In this document: positions 1-11,290 of the stretch, one piece after another
How the letters are laid out: every line of letters begins with the position of its first letter
Numbering within the stretch: position 1 is the stretch's first letter
Origin: Diadophis punctatus similis
Lineage: Eukaryota > Chordata > Lepidosauria > Squamata > Dipsadidae
Assembly: GCA_023053685.1 (NCBI GenBank)
Contig: JALIGW010000005.1
Location: 55,099,242-55,163,241 of the forward strand
Direction: 5' to 3'
DNA: 64,000 nucleotides
The notes under the pieces: model-generated
Told to the model about the DNA's origin: nothing
Database searches by the model: none
The model's input: only the letters and a program-made list of their open reading frames with translations
Made by a program: the position numbers and the translations under genes

Positions 1-175
1 TTGAAGTTAGTTCAATTGGGTATGACTGTCTTTGATTTTTCCTTCAAAAGCTGCTATGAATCAACCTAATTTCATTAAACAGAAAATATCAGAAAGTTCT
101 CTTTAACACAGTAAGCACTGAATTTAACTTAGCAATTTGCAGAAAAGCCCAGTATTGCTACAGTGGAGGCATACA

Positions 176-236
176 TTTGTTTGTTTGTTTGTTTGTTTGT
201 TTGTTTGTTTGTTTGTTTGTTTGTTTGTTTGTTTGT
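176..236. repeat. (TTTG)n microsatellite
   Basis: A pure tetranucleotide run of about 15 units abuts the tail end of an inverted SINE. It probably grew from the A-rich SINE tail (inference). Confidence 0.95.
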
Positions 237-340
237 GAGATTTATATACCGCCTCATAGTGCAAGCACTCTCTAAGCGGTTTACACCATTAAGCAATGTA
301 TATTTACATTGCCCCCAACAATCTGGGTCCTCATTTTACT
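237..340 (-). mobile_element. Squamate tRNA-SINE, 3' part
   Basis: On the minus strand it carries the SINE 3' body seen complete at 17234-17460: the ATGAGGACCCAGATTGTTGG block, the TAAACCGCTTAGAGAG block and the GGCGGTATATAAATCTC end. The tRNA-like head is missing, so the copy is truncated. Confidence 0.85.
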
Positions 341-1182
341 TCAATGTGTAGCTGTCATTGGCTAAATGTACAAAACCATGTGCATCTTATATGTAGGAAA
401 TTACATCCACTGGGGAAATAGCTATGTGAATTTAATCTGCTCACCAAGGGTGATAATCACATGCTCAGCTATGTTTAGAAATGTGCAGCTCTGTCTGTCT
501 TTCTCCTTATACAACATTTATTGAAGAAAGTTTAGTTGCAATTTCTATTCCTGTCACTGGCATTATCAGACAAGCATGGCGTGTCATTAGCCTTGACAAT
601 AGGATTGAATGTTTAAAAAATGCCATTCTCTGTCAAACCATTGTCAGAAGTCATATGCAACATACACAGACATGCATAAAAGCACGAGGTTTTAGTGTCA
701 TGGTAAATACTCCCCCCCCCCCCGCTTTCATCTATGATCATACTTGTTTTTCTTCTCCTATTCTGCTTGTATCCCCTCCATCTTTCTGATATAGCATTTA
801 AAAAAAATATTCAAGAATATGTACAGTTTTTCATAATGGCTCACAAAAGAAATGAGAAGCTAAGATTTCATTTGGATGAGTTGGTGCCCCTGTTTCCTGA
901 ATCTGATTTGAGAATGCATTGACTGTTGTAACTATTTTATGGTCTTATAAAAAAAAGGTGTAATTTTGAAAAGATAGGAGAAAGTGCAATGTCTGTAGTT
1001 TAAAAAATATCACTGCATACATTTTGGTTGTGAAATTAAAACCTGCATCTCCCATTTATCTATGAACCAAGGTCATCTTTATTCTAGGAAGCGGGATTGA
1101 AAATTTCAGCAATCTGAATCTAAATAAGGTTGATAAAACAAAGAGTCACTAGCCCATTCTGATAACACATAATCTCTTAAAT
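341..1182. other. Unassigned AT-rich sequence
   Basis: I see no gene or clear repeat except a run of C at about 712-723. Small open frames have no recognisable domains. Confidence 0.5.
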
Positions 1183-1451
1183 CAGTGGTTCTCAACCTTC
1201 CTAATGCCGCAACTCACGACCCACCCCCACGCCCCCACCGCAACCCATCCTGCTGCTGCGCCCGCTGCCGCGACCTCCTCCCCACCACCGCCATTTGAGT
1301 TCTTTTACCCTCTGCTCATGCGCAAAGATTTCTGCACATGCGCAGAGGGTAAAAGAACCCAAATGGTGGCATCCGGGCGAAGTCTCCCGACCCCTGTGAA
1401 AGGGTCATTCGACCCCCAAAGAGGTCGTGACCCCCAGGTTGAGAACCACTG
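1183..1451. mobile_element. SPIN-like hAT MITE with a foreign palindromic core
   Basis: Termini CAGTGGTTCTCAACCTTCCT and CCCAGGTTGAGAACCACTG, with the subterminal CGACCCCTGTGAAAGGGTC, match what I recall of SPIN hAT elements, a family known for horizontal transfer among tetrapods. The 8-bp target duplication TCTTAAAT is perfect (1175-1182 and 1452-1459). The interior at about 1286-1369 is an inverted repeat around CATGCGCA that I do not recall from SPIN and that recurs in other MITEs here. There is no transposase. Confidence 0.88.
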
Positions 1452-1459
1452 TCTTAAAT

Positions 1460-2248
1460 GGAGGAATTAAAGTAGAAGAAGAGAGGTTTACTAAATGCCT
1501 TTTTGGGACTGATATAGCATAGAGGTAGGAATTTGCAGGCTTTCCGATATTGCTGAGTTACAATTTCCAAGTCGTCTGGTGAGATGGATGGATGATATGA
1601 AAAAGGTGCCACTTCTTTTCTCAGGAAAGATATCACCTGCAACAAATTTGCAACAATTGTACACCTACTTCAATTAAAAAAGGGAGATAGGATTCCCAAA
1701 ACCATAATCTTAAAAATAGCTGCCATTTACCAATTTTAGCATACTCTTCACCTAACAAGAGCAACTTACTAAAGGGTTGTAAAAATAACAATCAATCATG
1801 GAAACAGTGGATAATTTAAAGAAGAGGTGATATTTCATGTCTTCTTGCTCTCCTACTTGTGGATAAATTGGTTGCAACAGCCATCATAAGCGCACAATCG
1901 TGCCTACCATTCCTGTCCTAATGTACCCATATATTCATACCTCTTTTACTATTATTCTTGCTTGTACTATTACATATATATTCAATCATGTTTTACTGTT
2001 TATACTTTGCTTATAATCATATATGCTTGACAAATAAACAAATAAACAAATGCAAATACAAATGGTGAAGCATCAACACACGAGAAAAATGGCAGTTTGG
2101 ACGCTTTCAGTTTTTCTCTATTTATCTGTGCTAGGTGTGCATCTTTTGTGTAGTAGTATTCACAAGCATGTATACATTTCTCTTATGGGATAAGGTCTCT
2201 TTAAGGTCTCTGCTCATGCAAGATCTTTTTTTCTTTTTCAGGCTATAT
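1460..2248. other. Unassigned AT-rich sequence
   Basis: No gene or clear mobile element is seen. A short (CAAATAAA)-like run at about 2030-2050 may be an old SINE tail. Confidence 0.45.
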
Positions 2249-2818
2249 CAGGAGTGAAATGCTACCGGTTCGACCCGGTTCTCCCAACCGGTAGTAAAAA
2301 TGCTTTTAAAAAGTTTTTAAAAAAAGGTTCCGAGGATCGCACAGCAAAGCTGATTGTCACAGCTAATGAACCTTTTTTAAACTTTTTTTTAAAAACATTT
2401 TTTAAAATTACCTATTCGCCCTGTGACTCTGTGAGGTTCCTGCTTGTTGCAGGGGCCATTTTGTGTGAAGTCCAACTGCTTCTGCATTGTGTGTGAGTCA
2501 ATTGTGTAGGAGTCAGTTGTGTAGCCTTTGTGTTATTTTTGTGTAACATGTGATAATTGGTTTTTGAGCTCTCTGTGACTCTGTGATGTTCCTGCTTGTT
2601 GTTGCAGGGGCCATTTTGTGTGCTTTTGTATTGTGTGTGAGTCATTTGTGTGGCTTTTGTGTTGTTTGTGTGTGAAGTGTGAAAATTGGTTTTTGAGCTC
2701 ACCCGGTCACAAGACCATGACCACCAAGCCACACCCACCCAGTCACATGACCACCAAGCAATGCCCACCAAGCCACGCCCACAGAACTGGTAGCGAAAAT
2801 TTTTAGATTTTACCACTG
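2249..2818. mobile_element. hAT non-autonomous element, 570 bp
   Basis: The left end is CAGGAGTGAAATGCTACCGG and the right end CCGGTAGTAAAATC-like, finishing in TTTTACCACTG. The 8-bp target duplication GGCTATAT is perfect (2241-2248 and 2819-2826). The interior has TGTGTG-rich stretches and a repeated CCACCAAGCCACRCCCA motif. Open frames on both strands are by-products of that repeat and not genes. Confidence 0.85.
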
Positions 2819-2826
2819 GGCTATAT

Positions 2827-3594
2827 AATTTTTGCATGCAATTAGGTTCTCTAATCTATCATTATTTCACCACACAAACTCTTGCACAAGAAGGAAAATA
2901 GAGTAATATGTATACATATTGCAATATTTTTCCCATGTGGGGTATGAAACAGTCATTTCCTGAGTGAAAGATATCCACAGCATGCTAAAGTGAACCTTTA
3001 AAAAAAATTAACTACCCTTTGTTTTTTTGAGGAGCAGAAAAGCAAACAAAACATTTTGACTCAAATAATGAACTTAGATTTAGTGGGTCTTGTCTTTCTG
3101 TATGCCTGTAATCAATATTTTAAATAACAGGGCTTAATTTTTTGTTCGGAATTATGAACGTCAACTCTGAAACATGTTGAGGTAGCCGGCATGGTTTGAG
3201 TGTTTCCTTTTGCTTACAGTTTAACACAAGTAGGATTAGAAAGCCAGGATTTCAAGTACAAGAATAACACTGTGGTTTCCAGGCACTTAACTCAAAACCC
3301 TTGCTCTGCAAAAAGAAATCCAGAACACTTCAAGACAGATGTAGAGAAATTAAAACAAAATAGGTAACCATTGTAGTCAATACAACCTGGACTGGATTCT
3401 AAAAATTGGAGCGATGCTCATTGTTCATAAAACTATATTTGCATTGGAATGTATAGTTCATAATGCTAACATTACAATTTTTGTTTCCTGAGGAATCGGA
3501 TTATTTGCCCAGAGCCTGCTGCTATCATAACTGTCCTGTGAATTATTGTTATATACATTTCATGAATATCCAGGACTTGCTATTTTGAGTTCTG
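2827..3594. other. Unassigned AT-rich sequence
   Basis: Nothing recognisable as a gene or repeat was seen. Confidence 0.45.
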
Positions 3595-3890
3595 GTACTG
3601 AAGAGTCAGGAGGCAGGTTGAGTGACAACAGCTCTTTATTGAGAATAGTGAAAACTCCAGCAAAAGCCCAGCCAGTGGCTCCTGTTTAAATAGGGAGCTC
3701 CAGCTGGGAAGAACCAATCATTGCTTAGCCGTCTCTGCTCAATAGAACGGACCTGATTGTAAACTGCCAAGCTAATATGTAAATCTCAGGCACAACATCT
3801 AACCAATCAGCAATTAGCAGTCACCATCAATAGAGCGGACTTGGTTGTAAACATCCCAGCTAATATGTAAATCTCAAGACACAACGTGCT
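3595..3890 (-). mobile_element. Solo LTR remnant with tandem upstream repeats
   Basis: Read on the minus strand it has two about 89-bp direct repeats (plus coordinates about 3801-3887 and 3712-3800), each ending in GATTGGTT, an inverted CCAAT box. A TATTTAAA TATA-like box (3685-3692) follows, then AATAAA (3635-3640) and a GT-rich segment. This order (enhancer repeats, TATA, poly(A) signal) is that of a retroviral or Gypsy-type LTR. No internal coding region adjoins it, so I call a solo LTR. The exact TG...CA ends were not fixed. Confidence 0.65.
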
Positions 3891-4861
3891 ATATCTTAAA
3901 ATTTGAACAATTGAAACCATCTTGGTCCCATAATCCTATTACATTTTTGTCAAATAGTGAACATTGCCAAAAATTCATTTCTGGAATTTCTTTGACTGTT
4001 AAATATTTACAAACTCTGGGTTCTGAGAGTCTTTCAGGAAGAGAGTCGAATCAATGAAGGAAGCCCAGCCCCTTTTGGAGGCTCTGAAAAATAATTTGCT
4101 TAAGAATAATGCCATAAGACATCCAATAAAAATATTCTTGTGACTTAGCAGGGACTCTGTACAGCAGGACTTGGCAGCCTAGAGCTTCAGCACTGTAGCT
4201 GTTCTTCACATAGAACATATAATTGCTGTAAAGTGAAAAATACATTTTTCTCCACTTTGAGGAGAGAAACAGAAAAACCCCACTGTATACCTTGTCTGAA
4301 ACACAGCAATTTTATGAAACAAAGAGTTCCTCAAAACTTGTCCCAAATGAATGTTATGCATTTCTGTGATGTCCCCTTCCTGACTTTGTGGCCTTCAGCT
4401 CCTGAAAAATGATAAGTGCATCCTTGGCCACAAGAACTGCCCTCCCCCATCCTCTGATTGTCCCCCTGAAGCTTTGCAAAGCTGGACGCAAAGAATTCAT
4501 CTGTGCCACGTCTTTAATTTTGGTACCCTGCAGGCTCGTTCTGCATATTAGTATTGGCAGACTTCAGGATTGCAAGAATGTTTGTGCTTACTCAAACCCT
4601 GCTGAATTTATTTTGTTTGCTATTAGAATCCTGCTATGCATCACCAAGAGACAGATGCCAGATAGTGGCTCAGGGGCAAACACACGCTTGGAATTAAAGA
4701 ACAAGGTGCCCTTGAGCAGATGCTCAGCTCGGATATTTGATTTTAAGAGGGCACAACTCACATTCTTTTCATGTGAAGCTATACTCTGGGTTTTCTTCCA
4801 ATCTAATTGAGAAAATGGAATATTTTTTTTTATTTTTATTCCTCTTGCTGAATCACAAGGA
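3891..4861. other. Unassigned sequence with a spurious open frame
   Basis: A 133-codon frame at 4409-4810 (+) has no recognised domain, no supporting splice context and an overlapping open frame on the other strand. I treat the region as noncoding. Confidence 0.4.
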
Positions 4862-4992
4862 ATGAACATTGGAAAGTTTTAAGAAGATATTGGATAACCA
4901 TTTGTCTGAAGTGGTGTATGGTTTCCTGCCTAAGCAGGGGATTGGACTAGAAGACCTCCAAGTCCTTCCAACTCTGTTATTATTATTATTAT
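4862..4992 (+). mobile_element. CR1 LINE, 3'-terminal fragment with (TTA)n tail
   Basis: It contains the CR1 3' end: TTTAAGAAGATATTGGATAA, CCATTTGTCTGAAGTGGTG, then GACTAGAAGACCTCCAAG and CCTTCCAACTCTGTTATTAT, passing into a short (ATT) tail. It is 5'-truncated to about 130 bp, as is normal for CR1. Confidence 0.9.
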
Positions 4993-5582
4993 ATATGATG
5001 ATCAGCTAAAGATAACCTATTGCTCTGCCAACTGATCAAAAAGCCACCCTTTGCCATTTCTGGTTTCTGTTTCCTTAATGATTCCCATCTGAAAGTACAA
5101 GCAGAGAGCCTAGAAACCACTGCATCAGAAATGTCTTAGGGAGATATATGCCTTCTGTCTAGGATATCAGATCAGTAATGGTACATTAAGTACAGAAGTT
5201 ATCCAGGGATGAACTTTCCTTTGTAAAATACCTCTGTGAAATTGAGATTTCCTTCATAGCAGCAAAACGGAGAAGGACAGCAAAGCATGCCTCCTTCCAG
5301 AACTGATTTTGAATATTGTAAACAAGAGACTCAGTTGGTCAGATCTGACCATATGTTTTGATAATATCAAAATAACAGCAGGCTGAACAACAATAAAACA
5401 CTCTACATGGTTGCCATTAAAGAATACCAGAATCTTCAATTGATCCCAGTTGCAAGAGAATCTTGATTGGGACTGGCAGGAGGGTGCCTAATAATCCTTC
5501 TAATTGTGAATCCAGGTGGTAAGTGCTGACAGGCATAGAACCAAAATTAGGCCACTGAAAGGAAGGAAGATGTTTCATATTT
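4993..5582. other. Unassigned AT-rich sequence
   Basis: No gene or repeat was recognised here. Confidence 0.45.
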
Positions 5583-5680
5583 GGACTGCAAAACTCTGTA
5601 CAGAAATAAATAATTAAAATTCTGATTTGTTCTACTACCTAGTGGTTACCTGCATATTTGCAGTCCAGAAATGGTAGATC
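5583..5680 (+). repeat. Interspersed repeat 3' end ('CTAGTGGTT' block)
   Basis: The stretch from GGACTGCAAAACTCTG to CTACCTAGTGGTTACCTGCA and CAGAAATGGTAGATC resembles segments at about 25650-25760 and 29900-29990. It runs straight into (ATT)n. I infer a LINE 3' end of a family I cannot name. Confidence 0.5.
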
Positions 5681-6117
<437 letters not shown>

Positions 6118-6644
6118 CATGTTTGTACTCAGAATGCATATTCAGAATATCACTTTGTTATCACTGTAAGGGATTATAAAGAACTTGTAATTTTATTGTA
6201 TGTTATATGTTGATGCTGCATTTACTGTAATTACTTGTTTGATATTGTATTTAATTGCCTGCCAGCTATTGTTTTGAATTTTATTCCCCAGTCCCTCACT
6301 AAAAACAGATAATTATTATCTTCAGTACAAAAATGTTTGAATTTATTAAATAAACTCTTCAGGGAAAGATTGCCATGACATCTTTTATCCTACAGGAGAC
6401 CTAGAAATTGACTTTGAAATAAGTGGAAGGAAAAGGCAAGCAATTTGCTATGTACTTCCAAACAGTTGCCTTGATGTCCACTTTGCTTCCTAACCCATTA
6501 CACTTTTCCTAATTTTTTAAATTCAATTCAAAATTAAATTTGAAGCCAATGTAATCTCATGCCTTTAATTTATTCTGCTATTCCTTACTCTGCTTATGTA
6601 CTTTTTATAACACCGCTTATTTTGAAAGGGAACAACATGATGTA
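6118..6644. other. Unassigned AT-rich sequence
   Basis: No gene or repeat was recognised here. Confidence 0.4.
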
Positions 6645-6959
6645 TATACAGATATTAAAAAGCAAAGTCATAACCACAAGCCAACATGGGTTTGTCAAAA
6701 ACAGATCATGCCAGACAAATCTGATTTGCATTCTTTGACAATGTGACAAAACTAATGAACTAGCAAGATGCTGTCAATATAATTTACTTGGACTTCAGTA
6801 AGGCTTTGATAAAGTAGACCACAACCTACTACTTGATAAGATAGAAAAATGTGGGTTATACAGCATCAGTACCAGATGGATTTGTAATTGGCTCACCAAC
6901 CACATTCAATGTGCAGTCCTTAATGGAACTGCATCTACATCGGTGAAGTATGTAGAGGG

Positions 6960-7347
6960 CAGAGGTGGGTTCCTGCTGGAGCTGCCCAGTGTGCAGCTCT
7001 GGTAGGGAGTGGCTGATTGCGCAATTTGTGCGCGATCTCTCCGGAGCCCTTTCTGCTGGTCCACCGCGAGTGTCGCCATTTTTTTCATTAATTTTTGGCA
7101 CATTTTGCTTCTGTGCATGCAAGAGAGAGATTTTGGCAAGATTTTGCCTCCGCGCATGCGCGGAAGCAAAATCACGCTAAAATCTCGGCGTGCGTGCGTC
7201 CCTCATGAGATTTCAGCGCGATTCTGCTTCCACGCATGCGCAGAAGCAAAATCGTATGAGGAGGCGCGCATGCGTAGCGAGTGCCCCCCCAAACTTGGAG
7301 ATGTGCGCACAGCGCACCGGCACCAGTAAGACAGCAACCCGCCACTG
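6960..7347. mobile_element. hAT MITE, 388 bp, nested in CR1
   Basis: Termini are CAGAGGTGGGTTCCTGCTGG and CAGCAACCCGCCACTG. The 8-bp target duplication is GTAGAGGG/GTAGAGAG (one mismatch). It has internal inverted repeats with CGCGCATGCGCG and GCGCATGCGTAG. Related elements lie at 43800-44073 and 37787-38082. Confidence 0.88.
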
Positions 7348-7869
7348 GTAGAGAGTATCTAAGGGCTCTGTCTTAGGCTCAGTACTCTTCAATATCTTCA
7401 TCAAAATATTGATTTAGACAAGGGGGTAGAAGGGAATTCATAAAATTTGCAGATGACACCAAATTGGCAGGAATAGCCCACAATCCAGAAGATAGGCTTA
7501 AGATACTGAAGGATCTTGACAGACTTGAACACTGGGCCCAGGGAAATTCAATGGCGAGTAAAGTAAGGTTCTACATTTAGGCAAGAAAAAACCAAATGCA
7601 TAGATTAAGAATAGGTGACACCTGGCTCAATAGTAGTAAATCAGAGAAGGATCTTGGAGTCCCAGAAGACAACCACTTAAATATGAGCCAGCAGTGTAAA
7701 AAAAAAACCTAACACAGTCCTAGGTTGCATTAATAGAGGGATAGAATCAAGATCATATAAGTCTTAGTACCACTTTATAATGCCTTGGTACTACTACCAT
7801 CTTATTGGGATCACTGAAGGACTTCTGGTTGAAAAGATTGAATGATGACATGACTGTTGCCCAGGGGTA

Positions 7870-8060
7870 TCCAATTGGGGGTTCCTTTCACATCCCTGTT
7901 AATTTGTGCACCAAAGTGGTACCCATCTACTCATGGTCACCCATTTTCAAAACTGCTGGGTCGGCCAGAGTTGGAGGATATGACAGGAGCATAGCTGGCT
8001 GGAGAATTCTAGGAGTTGAAGTCCGCAAGTCTTAAAGTTGCCAAGTTTGAAGACCTCTGC
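7870..8060. mobile_element. Probable hAT MITE inside CR1
   Basis: The CR1 text breaks near 7800 and resumes at GAGTGCAGAGAAGAGCAAC after 8067. Between them are CAGGGGTATCCAAT and a right end CAAGTTTGAAGACCTCTG, plus the AATTCTAGGAGTTGAAGTCC module. The two ends do not match each other and no clean target duplication was found, so it may be composite or eroded. Confidence 0.5.
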
Positions 8061-8464
8061 TATAGATGGAGTGCAGAGAAGAGCAACAAAGATGCTTAGG
8101 GGACTAGGGGATAAAACATATAAAGAACAGTTGCAGGAATTGGTTATGTCTAGTTTAATGAAAATAAGTAGTAAGCTTGACATGATAGCAATATCTAAGG
8201 GCTGCCACGAAGAAAAGGGGGTCAATTTATTCTCCAAAGCACCTCAAGGCAGAGCAAGAAGCAATGGATGGAAACTAATCTAGGGGAGAAGCAACCTAGA
8301 ACTAAGGAGAAATTTCCTGACAATGAGAACAATTAATCAGTGGAACGACTTGCCTCCAGAAGTTGTAGGTGCTCCAGCATTGGAGGTTTTTAAAGAAGAG
8401 ATTGGACATCCATTTGTCTGAATTGGTATAGGTTTTCCTGCTTGAGCAGGGCATTGGACTAGAA

Positions 8465-8599
8465 CAGGGGTAGGCAAAGTTGGCTCTTCTATGACTCGTG
8501 GACTTCAACTCCCAGAATTTCTGAGCCAATCATGCTAGCTCAGGAATTCTGGGAGTTGAAGTCCATGAGTCATAGAAGAGCCAACTTTGCCTACCCCTG
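8465..8599. mobile_element. Palindromic hAT MITE (135 bp) nested in CR1
   Basis: Termini are CAGGGGTAGGCAAAGTTGGC and its complement. The arms are nearly perfect over about 60 bp. The target duplication GACTAGAA is perfect (8457-8464 and 8600-8607) and is itself CR1 sequence. The arms contain GGACTTCAACTCCCAGAATT, shared with the element at 24058-24193. Confidence 0.93.
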
Positions 8600-8640
8600 G
8601 ACTAGAAGACCTCCAAGCTCCCTTCCAACTCTGTTACTCT

Positions 8641-9257
8641 GTTATATACAACCTTCCAGCTTCTAGCATCATATTTACCTACAGAAATATCTTGAGTTCC
8701 ACTGGGACAGAGGAAACCATTCTGAGGAACCACACAACTCACATTCTGTAGCTCAACACATAATTTAAATACACCTTCTGGCGCAAATGTTGCCTACTTC
8801 TATTGGCTATAATTCCATGATGTATTTATCCCTTGCCAAAACTATTCCTGCGTGAAACAACATTTGAGAACTCATATTATCCTTTTGAAGAACTCCTAGA
8901 TGTGCTTACATATTTGTTTTGGTCCAGTTTTGGTTGTCAGTTTCTGTACCTTAAAAAACTTTCATTTTAAAAAAGTTTCTGTTAGTATTTTTATGTTTAT
9001 CTAGCCATCACAAACTATTTCTTGGGATCTGTGGTGATTTGGCATGCACAAATATGTTGTCATTGTTTACTCTAAGATAAAAGAACAAGTTGTGTAATGT
9101 GACTGCTTGGTTTTTTTTTTGGAACTGTCAGAAAAAAACTTAAAAGAAAAAGAAAGCAGAAGTGTTATGTTTATGTAATAAGGACTCAGTAAATTGAGTA
9201 TGGAGCACTTCTGTATTCTAATAGCCTGCTTTAAACAAATTAATACCTTCACCAAGA
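8641..9257. other. Unassigned AT-rich sequence
   Basis: No gene or repeat was recognised here. Confidence 0.4.
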
Positions 9258-10845
9258 CCACCAGATGGATTTGTAACTGGCTGACAAACTGCACTCAACG
9301 AGTAGTCCTTGATGGTGCTACATCTACATAGAGGGAAGTAAGCAGTGGGGTAACACAAGGCTCTGTCTTAGGCCCAGTACTCTTCAATATCTTTATAAAT
9401 GACTTAGATGATGGAATAGAAGGGGGAACTTATCAAATTTGTAGATGACACTAAGCTGGCAGGAATAGCCAACACCCCAGAAAACAAACTCAAAAAGATC
9501 TTGATAGACTTGAACAATGGGCCCTATCCAACAAAATGAAATTTAATGTGGAGAAAAGGTTTTACACCTGGGCAGGAAAAACCAATGGTACAAGTACACA
9601 TTAGGCAAAACCTGCCTCAAAAACAGTAACTGTGAGAGGGACCTTGGAGTCCTAGTGTGTGATCACTTAAACATGAGTCAGCAGTATGTGGCAGCAGCCA
9701 AAAAAGCTAATACAATCCATGGTTGTATAAACAGAGGCATAGAATCAAAATCACGTGAAGTATTAGTAGTGTTTATAAAGCCTTAGTAAGGCCACACCTG
9801 GAATACTGCATCCAGTTTTGGTCACCATATTACAAAAAAGATGTTGAGACTCTGGAAAAAGTGCAAGGCCTAGAAGACTGAAACATGAAGAGCGGTTGCA
9901 GGATTTGGGTTTGGCTAGTCTAGAGAAAAGAAGGACTAGGAGGGACATGATAGCAGTATTCCAGTATTTGAGAGGCTGCCACAAAGAGGAAGGGGTCAAT
10001 TTATTTTCCAAAGCACAAGAGGGCAGGACAAGAAACAATGGAAGGAAACTAATCAAAGAGAGAAGCAACCTGAAATTAAGGAGAAACTTCCTACCAGTGA
10101 GGACAATTAACCAACTTGCCTTCAGAAGTTGTGGATGCTTCATCAATGGAGGTTTTTAAGAAGAGACTGAACAGTCACTTGTCTGAAATAGTATAGGGCA
10201 GTGATGGTGAACCTTTTTTGGTTTGTGTGCCAAAAGGGGTGGGGGCGTGGGGGCGTGCGCATGTGCATGCCTACACCCATAATTCTATGTGCCCCCCCAC
10301 ATATGTGTGTGACCCCCCCCACTCCCGGCACACGATGGCACACTGTTTTTCGCTCTCCCCAGGCTTCAGAGCTTTTCTAGGAGCCTGGAGTGGGCGAAAA
10401 CAGCCTTCCACCCCCACCCCCCAGAGGCCCTCCAGAGGCAGAAAATGGACCATTTGCCAAATTCCGGTTGAACTGTAAGGCCCATTTTTTTGCTCTCCCC
10501 AAGCTCCAGAGCCTTTCTAGGAGCCTGGGGAGGGCGAACCCCCCCCGAAGGTCCTCTGTTTCTTTGCTCTCCCTAGGCTTCAGACCCTTTCTAGGAGCCT
10601 TCCCCACCTCCTCCAGAGACTGAAAACAGAGTGTTTCCTGACTCCCAGTGGACTCCCAGAAGATACGAAAATCAGCTGGCCGACGCGCACATGTGTGCCA
10701 GACCTAAGCTCGTGTGCCCACTGATATGGCTCCATTTGCCACTTGTGGCACACGTGCCATAGGTTTCGCCATCACTGGTATAGGGTCTCTTGCTTGAACA
10801 GGTGGCTGGACCTCCAAGGTCCCTTCCAGCTCTATTCTGATTGTA
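9258..10845 (+). mobile_element. CR1 LINE relic, second copy, with nested MITE
   Basis: It carries the reverse-transcriptase segment [18 protein letters not shown] at about 9358-9412, a [14 protein letters not shown] segment just after it, and the usual 3' end AAGGTCCCTTCCAGCTCTAT at about 10818-10837. Frameshifts and stops are present. The copy is better preserved than the one at 6645-8640. A MITE at 10199-10777 splits its 3' end. Confidence 0.9.
10199..10777. mobile_element. hAT MITE, 579 bp, GC-rich, nested in CR1
   Basis: Termini are CAGTGATGGTGAACCTTTTT and TTCGCCATCACTG. The target duplication GTATAGGG is perfect (10191-10198 and 10778-10785). The interior is C- and G-rich with repeated CTCCCCAGGCTTCAGAGCC-like units, which explains overlapping open frames on both strands. 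Relatives lie at 45026-45467 and 37341-37737. Confidence 0.92.
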
Positions 10846-11116
10846 TATTTTGCCAAGCTTCACTATTTATCCTTGGTTTCATTCAGAATGTTTTGCAAGG
10901 GTTGTGGGGATAATGTTGAAGAGGAATATACAAAATAGGTCCAGATTATGAACAAAACAATTTCACACTTTATTTTTCCACCTTATCCACGAAAATTTAT
11001 TCTTTATTTAAAAAAATGAAATAAAACTGCAATGACTTCTGATTTAGACGAGTTCACTTCTGTACAATAAAATAAGGGGTCCTTGGTTATAAGTTCCATG
11101 CCTGTGAGGAAAGGTA
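10846..11116. other. Unassigned AT-rich sequence
   Basis: No gene or repeat was recognised here. Confidence 0.35.
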
Positions 11117-11290
11117 ATTTTAGTCTAGTGGTTAAGGCACCAAGCTAGAAACAGGAGGCCGTGATTTCTACCTCAGCCTTAGGCATGAAGGCTGTCTGGG
11201 TGACTTTGGACCATTCACACTCTTGTCAGCCCATGATGTCAGGTTCAAACAACAAGCCAGTTAGTCAATTGCTGTTGTAACCAATGAATC
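11117..11290 (+). mobile_element. tRNA-derived squamate SINE, second family
   Basis: The head TCTAGTGGTTAAGGCACCAA and the segment GCCTTAGGCATGAAGG, then CTGGGTGACTTTGGACCA, match the family seen reversed at 34586-34797 and 55560-55784. The box B-like part is eroded. Confidence 0.75.

Larger units (their letters stand above)
6645..8640 (+). mobile_element. CR1 LINE relic, reverse-transcriptase to 3' end, with nested MITEs
   Basis: Broken frames encode CR1 reverse-transcriptase blocks: TYLDFSKAFDKVDHNLLL-like text at about 6778-6840 and [12 protein letters not shown] at about 7445-7480. The C-terminal part and a standard CR1 3' end follow (GACCTCCAAG...CCTTCCAACTCTG at about 8608-8632). Stops, frameshifts and insertions make it dead. 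Later elements lie inside it at 6960-7347, about 7870-8060 and 8465-8599. This insertion order dates the MITEs as younger than this CR1 copy. Confidence 0.88.

Noticed and set aside
4409..4810. 133-codon + frame
   Set aside because: No family signature, an overlapping open frame on the other strand, and no splice or promoter context.
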